Source: Gordionus sp. m RMFG-2023
Taxonomy: Eukaryota > Nematomorpha > Gordioida > Chordodea > Parachordodidae
Length of the DNA stretch: 64,000 nt
Reading direction: 5' to 3'
Assembly (NCBI RefSeq): GCF_954871325.1
Contig: NC_088777.1
Location: 6,611,366 to 6,675,365 of the forward strand
This document shows, piece by piece, positions 1 to 12,002 of this stretch (positions are counted from its first letter, which is position 1; every line of letters starts with the position of its first letter). Under the pieces are notes generated by a model, which was not told the origin of the DNA, did no database searches, and saw only the letters and a list, made by a program, of their open reading frames with translations. The translations under genes were made by a program, and so were the position numbers.

Positions 1-1
1 C

Positions 2-64
2 TATCCCCACCTCATGTTTCCACACCATGATGGAAAATCTTACCACACAGGGACAATATTTTAG
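2..64 (+). CDS. Possible terminal exon of a gene entering from the left
   Basis: The first 63 bases read open in one frame to a TAG and give a protein-like string containing FPHHDGKSYHTGTIF. The stretch is richer in G+C than its surroundings and is followed by ordinary AT-rich DNA. It would be the 3' end of a plus-strand gene whose body lies outside the window, converging with the CAP gene on the other strand. I do not recognise a family, and 20 codons can be open by chance. Confidence 0.22.
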   Translation, partial: YPHLMFPHHDGKSYHTGTIF

Positions 65-134
65 ACAATAACTTAAACTCAGAGTATTTAAAAAACAGGT
101 TGGGTTCTGTTCAATTATGTAAAACTATTCCGAT

Positions 135-140
135 TTTATT
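135..140 (-). terminator. Poly(A) signal of the CAP gene
   Basis: AATAAA on the minus strand, about 90 bases past the TGA of the CAP gene, is a normal distance for a 3' UTR. In DNA this AT-rich the hexamer is common, so position is the only support. Confidence 0.4.
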
Positions 141-228
141 TTTGATAAAATATTTGTGATGCGACAAAAATTTTATATCTTTGAACCCTATATCCGAATT
201 AAAAGAACCATAAAAAATTGTTTTTCTA

Positions 229-1568
229 TCAATAACTATTACCACATGATTCTAGTAATTTCCCATTTGAACACACACCACCTTTTATGCAACCATTGCA
301 CGATTGAATAGTTGATTTTTCATAAGGTACATGATATGGAAGCGAATTACCACTATAAATATTTATATGGATAATTATAAAATTTTATTATTCATGTTTC
401 AGCACAATAAATAGATTTTTTAATTTTCATTTATTATAAATTTGACCTCGGATAATAATTGCAGGCATATATTTTTTGCCCAGAACATTCTGTCATTCCG
501 CATCCAACTTCTTTTGTAGTGCCCCATACAAGCTATTATCGAGAAAGTTTTTATTTTTAAAAATATTATTGTTTAAAATATTGGTATTTATTATTTTTAA
601 ATTGGTAGGTAAAATTTTTTTATATTATTTTTATTTAAAAAGGAAACAAAATCGGGGTATTTAACTTAAGTTCTATAGAATACTTTTTATTAATAACATG
701 TCATGTGTCTATTGGTTCATTTAGACCCCAGTTCCCCTGTATTTTATAGTATATATAAAATATACTATAAAATTGAAGATATGAAAATCTATTTTCAAAC
801 AAATAAAATAAGGGTAAAATGAGCTCCAAGAAAGGGGGCACAATAGAATTTAAAATTTATAAGTGTTTACGATAATATTTATATCATCTATATAACATAT
901 TATATTTTAAACAATCAAAAAAGGAAGATGGATGTTAATGATTATGTATTCTTATATACTTGCGTATAATGACCAACCGATGCAAAATTCCCTTTATCAA
1001 CCCCGAAAGTAAAGTTGCTCTCTTCATTATACCATGCTTTAACAGCATCCTTCCAATCAGAAATTTTCCTTGTCGCGTATAGGTTTTGGCCACCAGAAGG
1101 ATATTCTTGTTATTATATAATATTTCTTTTGTACACAAAATTGTGTTTTTAAAAAAATTAAAATTATATTGAAATGAGTAAGATTTAAAACCAAAACTCT
1201 TTGATTGCTTGATGGAAATATTTTTTTTGTAATTATTATATATATATTTTAAATACTATATTAATACATTGTATATATATTTAGAAATATTAAAACTAGA
1301 TGTTGATCTATCTTTATGGGAGTTATGACCGAAAACACATTTTTGAGTAAATGCTTGGGCCTTCATAGCTCCCTCACTATTCCATATCTAATATGTTAAT
1401 GCAAGATTTTAAATATACAATATTTAGTTTATCATGATAGAAGGTCTTGTTGATTAATTATATTTATTACCAATTTATACATAGCGTTTGATGGGGGATT
1501 GACATTAGATCTATAGTAATTATGAGCACTGAGTATATCTTCTATTTCTATTGCGTTCGGAATTTTCG
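229..1568 (-). CDS. Secreted CAP/SCP/PR-1 domain protein, five exons visible
   Basis: Minus-strand exons are 1568-1471, 1387-1297, 1105-960, 532-447 and 352-229; all have AG/GT borders and phases agree at each junction (0, 1, 0, 2). Together they give about 180 residues without a stop until TGA. The start of the domain has ILSAHNYYRSNV; then KAQAFTQKCVFGHN, YPSGGQNLYA, AVKAWYNEES, GHYTQLVW (CAP signature 1) and IYACNYYPSGN (CAP signature 2). The two cavity histidines and the WYNEE glutamate are present; the other position is GQN rather than GEN, as in many antigen-5 proteins. A short tail has four cysteines (SCNGC..GGVC..ESC). The first visible exon starts in phase 1 after CACAAG; the upstream exon with Met and the signal peptide was not found. 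The family is secreted and serves in venom, immunity or sterol binding; which applies here cannot be said. The gene looks intact. Confidence 0.9.
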
Positions 1569-2640
1569 CTTGTGCAATTATTATAAATAATATAGTATAT
1601 TTATTTTTGTATGGAAAAGTATAAATTTGATCAAAAATATAATTTGTCTATCATTATAAGTAATTTCTCTACATAGTAATCATAAAATGTGATCTACACC
1701 GTACATACCCTATCATAAAATGTTTGAAAATCAAAATATTTACCTGTAATAACTGTCATTAAGACCAAGTGCACATTATAATTATCGCGGTTATTAAACT
1801 GATAGATTCAATTTTGAATTATATTTTATTTATTCATATTTTTGGTTGAACTTATTTTTGTATTTATTTTAAGATAATCTTCTTAATATTTTACTTTTAA
1901 CTTAGCTATTCTTATAAGATCGAAATAAGATTATATTTTAACTTAATTTTTATGTATAAAATAAATTTGTCTTAAATTCTACATGGTGTCTCGGTTAAAA
2001 TTAATTCTCTTCCATATCTTATTATGTTGAGATAAATCTCTTAAAATATAAAATAAAAAAAAATTAACTTAATATATATAAAAGGCAAATAATTTCCTAT
2101 ATAAAAAATGAAATTGTCCTCTACATCTTCTGACCGTATATAAAGAAAAAATGAATAGATTATGATGATTTCTTTTTTACAAATTTAAAGGTAAGGCTTT
2201 TTTTTTTTTTCACGTATATATACGATTATTAAGAAAGTCAAGATTTTCAAAATAGATTTAGTACAATATGTGTCCTCAAAATTTAAAATTTTTAACCCAA
2301 TATTTCAATTTGTGAATTTTTATATTTGAAGGTGGGTACTCACGATATTGATTATTATAAGGTTCCTAATTCAGAGAATTTATTATTTCAATTCACTAAC
2401 TTATTGGAGATGTTACATTAATATGAATTTTTAGTTGGAAAATTTTCTATGATGACAATGAATTCTTATATATATTTTGTAAATTTGTAAAAATTTCAAA
2501 TTTTTTTTATAAAATAAATGGAGAGTACAAAAGTAATAAATTAACTTTATCATCTTTAAATTATAACTTCTTTATAAAATTTCCTAAGAAAATATAGTAA
2601 GGGACTTTATTTATAGAATCACATAATTTTTTTTAAATAA
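1569..2640. other. AT-rich intergenic or 5' intron DNA
   Basis: No protein-like reading was found. It should contain the first exon of the CAP gene. A minus-strand ATG with a donor-like ACAG/GTAAAT near 1745-1760 is in the right phase (1), but codes only about six residues before the donor, so I do not accept it. Runs of A and T near 2050 and 2198 are simple sequence. Confidence 0.5.
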
Positions 2641-4135
2641 TACAACATTGTCCGATACTGAAAAGGTTCTTGCTGACAAGGTTCTTTTACTTCTTAATAA
2701 CATATTAGATGATGTATATTATAAACTTAAAACTTTATTCTCTGATTCAGAATTTAGTAATTATGATAGTTTCATAAAAAAAATTAAGGTACTTAGTATT
2801 ATTAACAAACAGAAACAATCTATTAATGAAACTTAATTCAACCAATCAGGCAAAAAATGAATCGTTACATGATTGGTCGCCTAGATTTTGTAATCTTAGC
2901 TAAGATTGCGGTTTCATTAATAATGACTGTATTAAAAAGAGCTAAGAATATCCAGTAGAAACGATTACATAAAATATAAACTAAATAAGAATGAAAATCT
3001 TAGCTTAGACGAAATATTATTAATAGGAATAAAATTGATAGTTTAATATTAAAATAGAGATTATTAAAGACAACGATAAAGTTGTTAAAAAAAATAATAG
3101 AAATATTAATGATAATAGTTATAAGAATTTAGATTATAGAAATCATAATAGGTCTCATAATTATAGTAACAATTATACTCCTCGATTTCCAAATAATCAG
3201 AGACCATTTCAGAATAGTTTTCCTAGACATAATATTAGAAATGAGTAAAATAATAATTATAATAAAGTTTTGACGATAATGATAATATTCGAAATTTTAA
3301 CAGCAATAATTTTCAAGGCTATTACAGCAATTTTAATAAATATCGATGTACCACAATTATAGGAATATGATGATTATTCGAATAACTTGATAATAATCAG
3401 AGAAAACAGATACAATACGATGATCAAAACCTACATAACAATAGCAATTGTAATATGATCATAGAATATATAGTAGAAAACAAAGCCGATATCACCAAAG
3501 ACAACAATGATTTTCATTATAATGTTAATAACTTGACTAAGAACATTATGACAATGTTTTATGGTAAAGCAGAAATTAAACAACATTACTGAGAATGTAA
3601 ATTAATACAGGATCAAGATTACTATTATGCCTCGTAACATAGCTAAGAAAATAGGTATATCAGAAATTAAAAAATCTTAATCAAATCAAAGTATACAACT
3701 GTGATTGACCTAAATTATGACAGCATAATAAAAATATTACAAGTCTTGATTGTTGAATCACGAAAAAATGTACTATTAAAGCGTTCCTGAATGGATAAAC
3801 GCTTTCAAAAATATTAACAAATTTATTGGAAAAATAAATGTAAAATATGATGACGATATTAAAAAACTTATAAAAACTGTGAATCCAAAATGAATAACAG
3901 ACCAAAAGCAAATGTCAAGCTATATTTATGGAAAGACGCCCAACCCAAGATTATACCATCAAGGCGAATATCTTATGCGAAAATTGATGTTGTGGGTAAA
4001 GAACTTAATGGATGGGTACAAGAAAAAAATCGAACCAGTAAAAGATGTTCAATGGGCAAGTCCTATTCTGGCATGTTTATATGCAACAATATCATGTCCC
4101 AAGAAATATATTTTACTTTTAAAAAATAAATTTTT
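2640..4135 (+). mobile_element. Old Ty3/gypsy-like retroelement fossil (gag-pol part)
   Basis: Plus-strand pieces come in the order expected of gag-pol. There is a helical gag-like N-terminal part at 2648-2836, an Asn/Arg-rich nucleocapsid-like stretch near 3110-3250, an aspartic-protease-like stretch near 3600-3680 (INTGS followed by MPRNIAKKIGI), and a short piece recalling the start of reverse transcriptase near 4010-4090 (EPVKDVQWASPI). No LTRs were recognised at the ends. It is heavily broken, with many breaks, and looks old. Family assignment to Ty3/gypsy rather than another LTR group rests on weak short motifs. Confidence 0.6.
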
Positions 4136-4299
4136 GGCAAAATTGTTGGATATTGTCAAAATATTTCTGCAGCTTTTAAGAATAGAAATCTATAAGGAGG
4201 CATTTTTAAAATCAAAGGTAAATATTTTTTCTCCTGAAAGTTTAGCTAATAAATTAAAATTAAAATTTTATAGATAATCTTGAATATTTATATAATTTA

Positions 4300-5120
4300 T
4301 AACTACCAAATAAATTTTAAAAAGCTTATAAATTTATTAATGTAAATAAACCTGGGGTTGGAGTGCTGCTTGTAGCAGTTACTAAAAAAAATTTATTATA
4401 TTATATGATGATTACAAATAGAATAAAAATCAACCTTTTTATCAAGTGTAAATAACATTTTAGCGATTTTGAATAAATATCGTTTAAAATTATAAATATT
4501 TTAGAGAAATTTTGATATTTATCAATTAATTATAATATGCTTGGAAATTACATTATTTTACCGATTTTGAATTAATATAATTTATAACTAATTTCAAAAA
4601 GTTTTGAAAAATAAATAAACCTTGGGTTTGAGTTTTGTTGATTGTAGTGATTACTAAAATTTTCGTTTGCGATTTAATATATTTTATACATTATTGATGG
4701 AATTATTTATATCAACTTTTTTGATCGAACAATAAATATGAATGTCATCATATAAAAATGAAATGATATTTACGATCTTGTATAAATATAATTTATAACC
4801 AACAACAAATAAATTTAAGCGTTTTTAAATTTATTGTATGAACCTGGGGTTGTAATGCTTATTGTAGTGTTTACTAAAATATATTTATTAAATTTTATGA
4901 AGATCAAAAATAAAAATATTTTGATCTAACAAGGAAAAGAATGACATCATGTAAAAATAATATTATATGCCGAATTTCAATAAATATTCTTTATCCCAAA
5001 TATATTTTAAAGAAATTTTGATATCTATCAAAGAATATAATAACAAACTTGGAGGTTGAGTTTCTATGATTGTAGTTGTCACTAAAATTTTAGTTTACGA
5101 TTTAATGTAGCAAACATATT
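4300..5120. repeat. Decayed tandem satellite, units ~200-270 bp
   Basis: The phrase AACCTGGGGTTG, followed some 15-25 bases later by TGTAGTG.TTACTAAAAT, recurs at about 4350, 4619, 4842 and 5046. Each copy is preceded by a CCAAATAAATTTTAAA-like stretch. Spacing is 269, 223 and 204 bases. Copies are diverged by substitutions and indels, so the array is old. Related units appear at 7.9-9.1 kb and singly near 9.85, 11.76, 12.65, 16.87 and 52.85 kb. Confidence 0.6.
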
Positions 5121-5737
5121 ATAAATGTAATTATTTAAAGTTAAATATTTTATTTAACAATAACATTAATTGCATCATGTATAAAAATTATTAAGACAAT
5201 TATAAATAAATTTAAATTATGACTACCAGTGTTATTAAAATATCTTTCTTAAGTATCACAATTTTAAAATTTGTCTATCGATATATAGCTATACTTTTAT
5301 AAAAAGTATAAGTATGTATCTAGATATTATTTTAGATCTATCTTGGTCTATTTTTAGATTTTTTTAGATATATATTTTGATATAATTATATTTTACGCTT
5401 TTTACATTAACAATAATAATTTACATATTTTATAAATTTATTAATTATTATGTCCAAATATATTTTATTGCAAAATCAAACAGATATAATCTTTTTTAAG
5501 CAATGGATGACGATATATGACAAATTTTGAATTTTAATTATAAATCTATTAAAGTTACAAATTAGTAAACCTTTGAAAAATAATCAAAATATTTTAATAT
5601 CATATATTTATATCATAGAGGTTATTAATAATCTCATCATATTATGAAATTTAAAAAAAAATGAATATCAAGTTTTTATTATATATAAAAACTTTCCCAA
5701 AATAAAATTATTATTCATAAAATATAACACCATTCTA

Positions 5738-5957
5738 CAGTAACGTCATTGGGGAAGGGGGAGGCTTGTAGGGAATCGAGCTTCCTAAAAATGTGAATAG
5801 GTCCTTTTAATTGTTTTATAATAAATGTAATTTTGAAAATGTTGGCTAATAAAAAAGGAAAGTAATTTTGGATAATTTTAGCAAAAAAAGGTAATTAAAA
5901 ATAATTTAATAAGTATTTTTGAACCCCCTAATATTTTAAAGGCTAGTGACGCCCTTG
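5738..5957. mobile_element. Short hAT-like MITE
   Basis: A 220-bp element starts CAGTAACGTCATTGGGG and ends, read on the other strand, CAAGGGCGTCACTAG. Flanks CCATTCTA and TCATTCTG agree at six of eight positions, as expected of an old 8-bp hAT target duplication. Both ends are G/C-rich next to AT-rich host DNA. No coding sequence is present. Confidence 0.6.
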
Positions 5958-6219
5958 TCATTCTGATATCAAGAGTTCCCGTAGAAAGAGATTTTAATGT
6001 GGCCCAATATGTCTTTAAAAATAAGCAGGGATGTCATTTTAACAATTGATTACTTTTTATTATAAAATGGATTATTTAAAACAAAGGTCATATAAAAACA
6101 ATCAACGATTATAAAAATATGTATATATGAATTTAAAACAAAAATTGGATCTTAATAAAATTTTAAAAAATTAATTAATTGATTTACTTGATTAATTATA
6201 TGGAACCATGAATAGTTGC

Positions 6220-6852
6220 AATAATTTTGGTAGCCATCATATTGGAATAGAAGGCTTTATTTTGATCAACACTTATTAAGGTTAATTTTCTCCCTGTGTG
6301 ATAAATTTAAGAAATTCCTCATCAAAATTACCAAGAGTATTGATGACATTTATAAAAATTAGGTTAGCGATGTCTGAATATATGATATTTTTAATATTTC
6401 TGCCGAATTAATTTTTAAGGCATTACTGTTTAATCGCGCCTAAAAATCTATGTATTTATAATCCAAAGCTACTTGAAGACTAGAAGAAGACCAAGGTATT
6501 AAGCTGATAATCGCGCCTAAAAATCTATGTATTTATAATCCAAAGCTACTTGAAGACTAGAAGAAGACCAAGGTATTAAGCTGATAACTCCGTTGTTGCG
6601 TGAACATAGATGATTAGGCTCTAGGGTGATGTTGGATCTTTTAAAAAGCTTTTGAAATAAAATATCTATGTTTGTAGAGGCTATTCTAATTTTGAAATAT
6701 CTACAATGTAAAGGATGATCTTTAAAATCATTTGAAAAGTAGGCGAGGCAATGTATTGCATCAAGATGAAGCGAAATGGCTATACGAAGTTCCTTATGTA
6801 GGAAGAAAATTAAAATTTTACAAAGATAATCAATCATTCGTAACCCGATCAA
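6220..6852 (-). mobile_element. Degenerate C-terminal region of a LINE-type element (RLE-like)
   Basis: On the minus strand, 6852-6517 reads open for 111 codons. Its second half (HCRYFKIRIAS ... ITLEPNHL ... VISLIPWSS ... DYKYID) aligns segment by segment with the better-preserved copies at 42.5 kb and 46.9 kb (HCRFSRGRLSR ... RLEPTG ... GMSLIPW ... RDFTCID). It continues, with frame changes, to about 6220 (a KAFYSNMMATKII-like end matching LFLRQRLATAII). The order cysteines/histidines, EP.GL, P(W).. and (D)F(T)C resembles the CCHC plus restriction-like endonuclease end of early-branching LINEs. That class name is inference. The copy is diverged, 5'-truncated and carries the 77-bp duplication described next. 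Confidence 0.5.
6434..6587. repeat. Perfect 77-bp tandem duplication
   Basis: Bases 6434-6510 and 6511-6587 are identical (from TCGCGCCTAAAAATC to AAGCTGATAA). Everything around has decayed, so the duplication is recent or an assembly artefact. It repeats the stretch coding IPWSSSSLQVALDYKYID in the transposon remnant. Confidence 0.9.
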
Positions 6853-7880
6853 AAATTATGAATAGCTTGGCTTGGACATTGTTCTAATTAATCATTTGAT
6901 AAGGGATAATAAAAGGAGGGAGACATTAGGAGAATATCTTATACTTTCCAAGAGTTAATGTGTCAGGTTAGGAATTGCTTACCCAAATGTGAATAGAACT
7001 TTCTAGATCAATATCTAAATATTAAATTTAAAATGCATAATCTTGAGAATATAAAAGCAATAGAGAGATAAGGTGGAAAACGAAAATCAATCTCGCCATT
7101 TTTACATGAAAGAGAGATATGGAGACTGTCTGAAAATTTTATTTTGTAGTTAGCCTACTGCATTGTGTGAATATGCAACATATGCTTGAACAATTGGGAC
7201 AATCATAGCATGTATGACTTTAGGTATGTTAAAATAAAATTTAAGTAGAAAGAATGCTTGGTGGGGGAATTGAATTCGAAATAATAATATAAAGTGATTT
7301 ATTTAATATAATAAAATATATATTATATGTTTTTCTATTTTGTCAATTATAATAAATTGTAGCTTAAAATCAAATTGACAAAAGCATATTTATATAAATA
7401 CATTATAGTGGGCTAGTAATTATTTAAAGATTATTATATTTCTACTAGATTAGAATAGGTTTTTTATAAAAAGGCCTTAACTGCAGTAGCACCACTAATT
7501 GGTGAATGATGATAAGTAAGTTCCTGGATGGAAGTTTCAAAAAGGAGGATTGGAATAATAGATTTTGAGAGAGAAAATTCCGACTTTGACATGTTAAAGG
7601 ATTAACCTGTTAATTATTGACAATTTTCATTTCTCATTTTTTATATATTTGCTATATATTAATAAATATAACTATTAAAATTTGAAACTTATTATTTATC
7701 ATTTAATTATATATTTTCTATTTAGATAAAATATCATTTCAATAATTTTTTTAGCTCATTTTAGAATTTAAGAATAGAATTTTAAATTAGGCTTTATGTA
7801 CATCAGCGGTCTGCAAATAAAAAATCCTCTGGCACCATTGAGAATTTTATTTAAATGTTTTGATATTTATCAATAGACAC
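6853..7880. other. Intergenic, no gene seen
   Basis: It contains a possible minus-strand terminal exon near 7462-7520 (after CTTCCATCCAG; ELTYHHSPISGATAV then a stop). The plus strand has a perfect-looking GTAAGT donor at 7516, but all three frames before it are closed. Neither is convincing. Confidence 0.35.
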
Positions 7881-9090
7881 ATTTATATATCTGTGTGTTG
7901 AGAAATTGAAGTGTTATCTAAAATTTTTATTATAATATTTGGTAATACATTAATTGATATGATGATTAGAATTATATTAAAATCAACATTTCTTTTATCT
8001 TACAATAGAAAAAATAGCATAGAGCAGCAATATATATTAATTAGGAATAGTTTTTGCCGAACATACTTTAACAATTTTATTAGTTTAAAAGTACCAAATA
8101 ATTTTAAACATTAATAAATATTATATCTCGTGATGTTAAGTATTTGTCATTATTTTAGTTATACCATATTATTTGTTAATTATTATATGGTGTTACATAA
8201 ATCAATATTTTCTAAACTAGCGATTACAAAGTGTCACAGGTATAAAAATGTATCGACTATTTAAAATAGTTCTTAAATTTCTATCTAAACAAACAAAAAA
8301 TAATAACTTCGTGGACTATTTGCAATAATTTCATTTGAATTAATTATGGCAGGATAACTAATTTTATTAATAAACATATTTTAATACCTGGAGGTTGAGA
8401 AACTGAAATATTTTTTAAAATTTTTATTATATTATTATGCAATTTGTTATTTAATATAATATATGCATCATAAATCAAATTATTATAAAATCAAAATAAA
8501 AAAAAAGCATCGTGCAACAATTAGTATGAATATAAAATAATTTAGTTATCTATTATACTTTAACAATTTTATTTAAAACAAACATAATATCTTTGTGTTT
8601 TGAGATTGAATAAATGTAGTCTACTTTATAATATCTTATTCGAATAAATCTAACAATTTAAAATGTAACTAATAATTTTTATTAAAAATTATTTTAGTCA
8701 ATAACTACTAAATAATTTTAAACATTTATAAATATAATATGCCTTGGTGTTAAGTATTTGCCAATATTTTGGTTATTATATACTATATTATTTGCTAATT
8801 AAATATGGCGATTGCATAAATCAACAATATTTTATGATCTAGTGGTACAAAAAAAAGTCACAGAGAAACAATAAAATTGTAAGACTAAGTTTTCATAATT
8901 TATAAAATTCTTTGAATCATAAATAAAAATAGTGTGATTATTTGCAATAACTTTTATTTAAATTAATTAAGGTTAAGATTACCCAATAATTTTAAACATA
9001 TTTAGAAATTTATAACATATTTACCTAAATTTTGAGTTTGAATGCATGGAGTGTTTGCTAATATTTCTAGGTATTATATTGATATTAATT
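7880..9090. repeat. Second block of the decayed ~200-270-bp satellite
   Basis: Units are recognisable near 7890, 8128, 8388, 8590, 8735 and 9020 by a short GT-rich phrase (CTTGGTGTTAAGTATTTG, CCTGGAGGTTGAG and similar). They are preceded by CCAAATAATTTTAAACAT and followed by AT..TTT.GTTAT. The spacing averages a little over 220 bases. Similarity to the 4.3-5.1 kb block is clearest at 8380-8410. The block is very diverged and not homogenised. Confidence 0.5.
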
Positions 9091-11093
9091 TATATATTGT
9101 GATTACAATATAAATCAAAATAAATCAACATTTTCAATATAACTTAACAAAAAAAGCATTGTCATTGTCAATTCACCTTCATAACTCCTTTTTAATCAAC
9201 CCTTTTATTCCAAATTTTTTATTAAGGTTATGTTTTGTACAGAGGTTATACATTTTCAAGTAAGTTAAATAATAAAATATTTAAAAAAAGCTATAATCTT
9301 TATTTGAAGGCTAAGAATGGAAAATTGTTTAGAGCAAAATAGTCGCATATATTAAAATTATTATCTGGGAATTAAGACAAACCAGTAATAAAATGCGTTG
9401 ACTCTTTAGGAATACCTATAATTGTGATTTGTGAAAAATATAACTATACTTAAGCGAAGCATTAGTAAATATGAGTAATCATAGAGCATTTTTATTTTAC
9501 TACCTATATATACCTAGTCTTAGCAAAATGACTTAATAATAAATTCCAACCTCAATTTTTTTATTTGAGAAAATTTATATAAATCATTATTTTTATTAAT
9601 ATAACTCGTAAGAATTTTTAATTTATTTAGTTACTGATAAATATTTTTTGACACATATTTAAATTTGATATAATATATTAAATTGATGTAAATAATGATA
9701 GTATATTGAAATATGAATCATATTATTTAAATGTAAAAAAGTTTTTGATTTAATAATAGCAAAGAATAAAATAATGAAATAATGACAGTGGATAAACCAC
9801 TTTCAATATTTAATTTTAAACTTTAATTTTTTATTTATAAATAAACATCAGGATGTATACCTAAATTTTGAAGTTTTCTGAGTGTAATGTTTATCTTTAC
9901 TATAATAAAAGTATAGATATTCATTTAATAATAATAATATACTACCAAAAGCAAATATAATTATCTTAAGCCAACTTTCTTACTCAAATTCTTTCAGAAA
10001 AACATTATTCAAATTTGTCATTTATTTGATATCTATAACTAAAATAACTGAATTATAATAAATGAATAATTATTCTAAATATATTAATATACAGCTGAGA
10101 GATTAATAAAATTTATTTAGGTAAGACTAAATATTCACCAAAAAATTAAATCAACCGCTTTTATCAAATTATTTTGACTATTCAGCTAGGCTACTTCGAA
10201 AATAGACACGAAGAGTTTCCGTTAACAAATATATACTAGAAACTAATGAATCATAAGAATATAGTTTATGAAGGAGTTACTAAAATTTCTTAGTCATATT
10301 TAGTCATTTATTATACAAACTGAAATTTTGTTTAAAAAAAATATATCAAATCCTGAAATTCACAAATTATAAACATTTAAAGAACTCACAGATATCATCG
10401 CATTTCTATCACTTAATTAAAAAAGTAATGATCAATCATTTGAAACCATCAAACCCTGGTTTATCAGAAACCAGACAAATCTTAAGTAAAAAAACTCGAT
10501 TTATATTTATAGGAACCAGAAACGAGAATGGAATCAATAATAAAATTTTAACAAATTGGTTATAACACAAGTGAAAGTGATTAACATAATGTTTATATGT
10601 ATAATTCATTTTAGAAAGTTTGATTTATAGTTTAAAATGTTTTTAATATATAAATAGTTCAGCACGAAGACGCCTTATCAATAAACATAAATTGATATAA
10701 ACAAAAAATTATCTAGAATGTTCTAAATAACTAAGCTTTGAATAACTCTAGCAGTTATTTAATCAAACAGTTTTAATATACTCCAATAAATTCTATTTTA
10801 GATATAATTGTAAGCGAATATTTTGTCCATAAATATTAAAAATTCATTTGACCATACCTTGGGTAAATAATAATTACATTTCAATATATATTATTTTATA
10901 TTGAGAATATAAAAATCATACTAAATTAGCTAAATATTTTAACTCCTGATAAAATTTGAATAAACGAATCTACATCGTTCTATAATTAATTTTGAGAAAA
11001 ATATTTTTTATCATAAAAAATCTTGATGAACAATTTTTGTTCAAACTCAGAAAAATTATATGTTATTATAACATTGTAGCAGTCATATAAGAG
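9091..11093. other. AT-rich DNA, no gene seen
   Basis: No element boundaries or exons that I can defend. A minus-strand phrase near 10430-10475 (ICLVSDKPGFDGF after a pyrimidine-rich AG) could be a small terminal exon downstream of the 11.4-kb exon. It is too short to call. Confidence 0.4.
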
Positions 11094-11266
11094 ATATTTC
11101 ATATAATTACGTTGACCTATGTTATAACCCTTTAATATAAGTTGTTCATGAAGAAGCTAGATAAATTTAATCAGTATAAAAACATTAACTCATAAAAAGG
11201 TCAATTAGAAATTAAGAAAATTGCTTTAGAGGTTATAACATAGGCTTATGTAATTATATGAAATAT
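11094..11266. repeat. Inverted repeat, 36-bp arms with ~100-bp loop
   Basis: The left arm 11094-11129 and right arm 11231-11266 are reverse complements except at about five positions in the middle (the shared parts are ATATTTCATATAATTAC and CCTATGTTATAACC). This could be a small MITE or a transcribed hairpin. No coding potential. Confidence 0.7.
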
Positions 11267-11413
11267 TGAATTAGTATTTAAACGATTTTAATTCTTATAA
11301 TAAAATTAATTTCTTATGAAAGATTTTTAATTTTTGAAAAAATATATTAAATAACTCATAAGATTTATATGTATCATCAAATATAATTTTCCCAAAATGA
11401 CACATTGGAATAC

Positions 11414-11536
11414 CTGTTAAAAAATTGGGGTTAATGTCATTTTCCCATTCAATGGTTAATATTGAACCATTTCTTGATTGAATTTTTTGAATAAGTAACA
11501 TCGTCATATTATCACATTGACATATTTTAGGAAAAT
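11414..11536 (-). CDS. Candidate internal exon, cysteine-containing protein
   Basis: Read on the minus strand, a pyrimidine-rich acceptor ending CTTTTCATAG precedes 123 bases open in phase 1, ended by ACAG/GTATTC in phase 1. The 40 codons include FPKICQCDNMTMLLIQKI and GSILTIEWENDI. A symmetric phase-1 exon is also the form used by the gene at 50.3-54.5 kb. No flanking partner exon is established, and I do not recognise the domain. The frame stays open past the donor to 11295, so the exact end is uncertain. Confidence 0.4.
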
Positions 11537-12002
11537 CTATGAAAAGATAACGAAAGAATTACAAAACTAAATATAAAATATTATTAAAAAAGGTCTAAAA
11601 ATTACAATTGAATTCTATTACTGAATTACTGTATATCTTCAAATTATTATTTTTATCTAAAATTAACCCTTGATGATTCTGTAATTAATTTCGCTTAGGA
11701 TCACATTTAATTAAACAAATCTTAATTTACCAATATAATTTTAATTTGATATACAGCTATATTTAGGTTTCCCTAATGTCATGTTTACTGCAATAATATT
11801 TCCATTTATGAAAATAATTTATTAAACTACATTATAAAAATTATTTAAAATAAAAGTAATTCAAGTTTTGGTTAATTAACTAGAATTTATCGAAAAACAC
11901 AAAATATATGAATGAAAGTTTGTTAATTAGAATGTGCAAGATTGATGATTGAGATAAAAAAACTGGGAAAAACTCTTTCGAAAAAATTACATAAAAGAAA
12001 AT

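Noticed and set aside
434-532. CAP exon ending at an in-frame TAA (434-436)
   Set aside because: The donor at 446 joins in phase to 352-229, which completes the second CAP signature (P.GN) and adds a cysteine tail; reading to 434 would give an ending lacking GN.
476-664. Plus-strand 62-codon frame
   Set aside because: It overlaps the CAP exon 447-532 on the other strand, which has full motif support; the rest is Phe/Lys/Ile-rich AT sequence.
935-1138. Minus-strand 67-codon frame
   Set aside because: It is the wrong frame over the CAP exon 1105-960.
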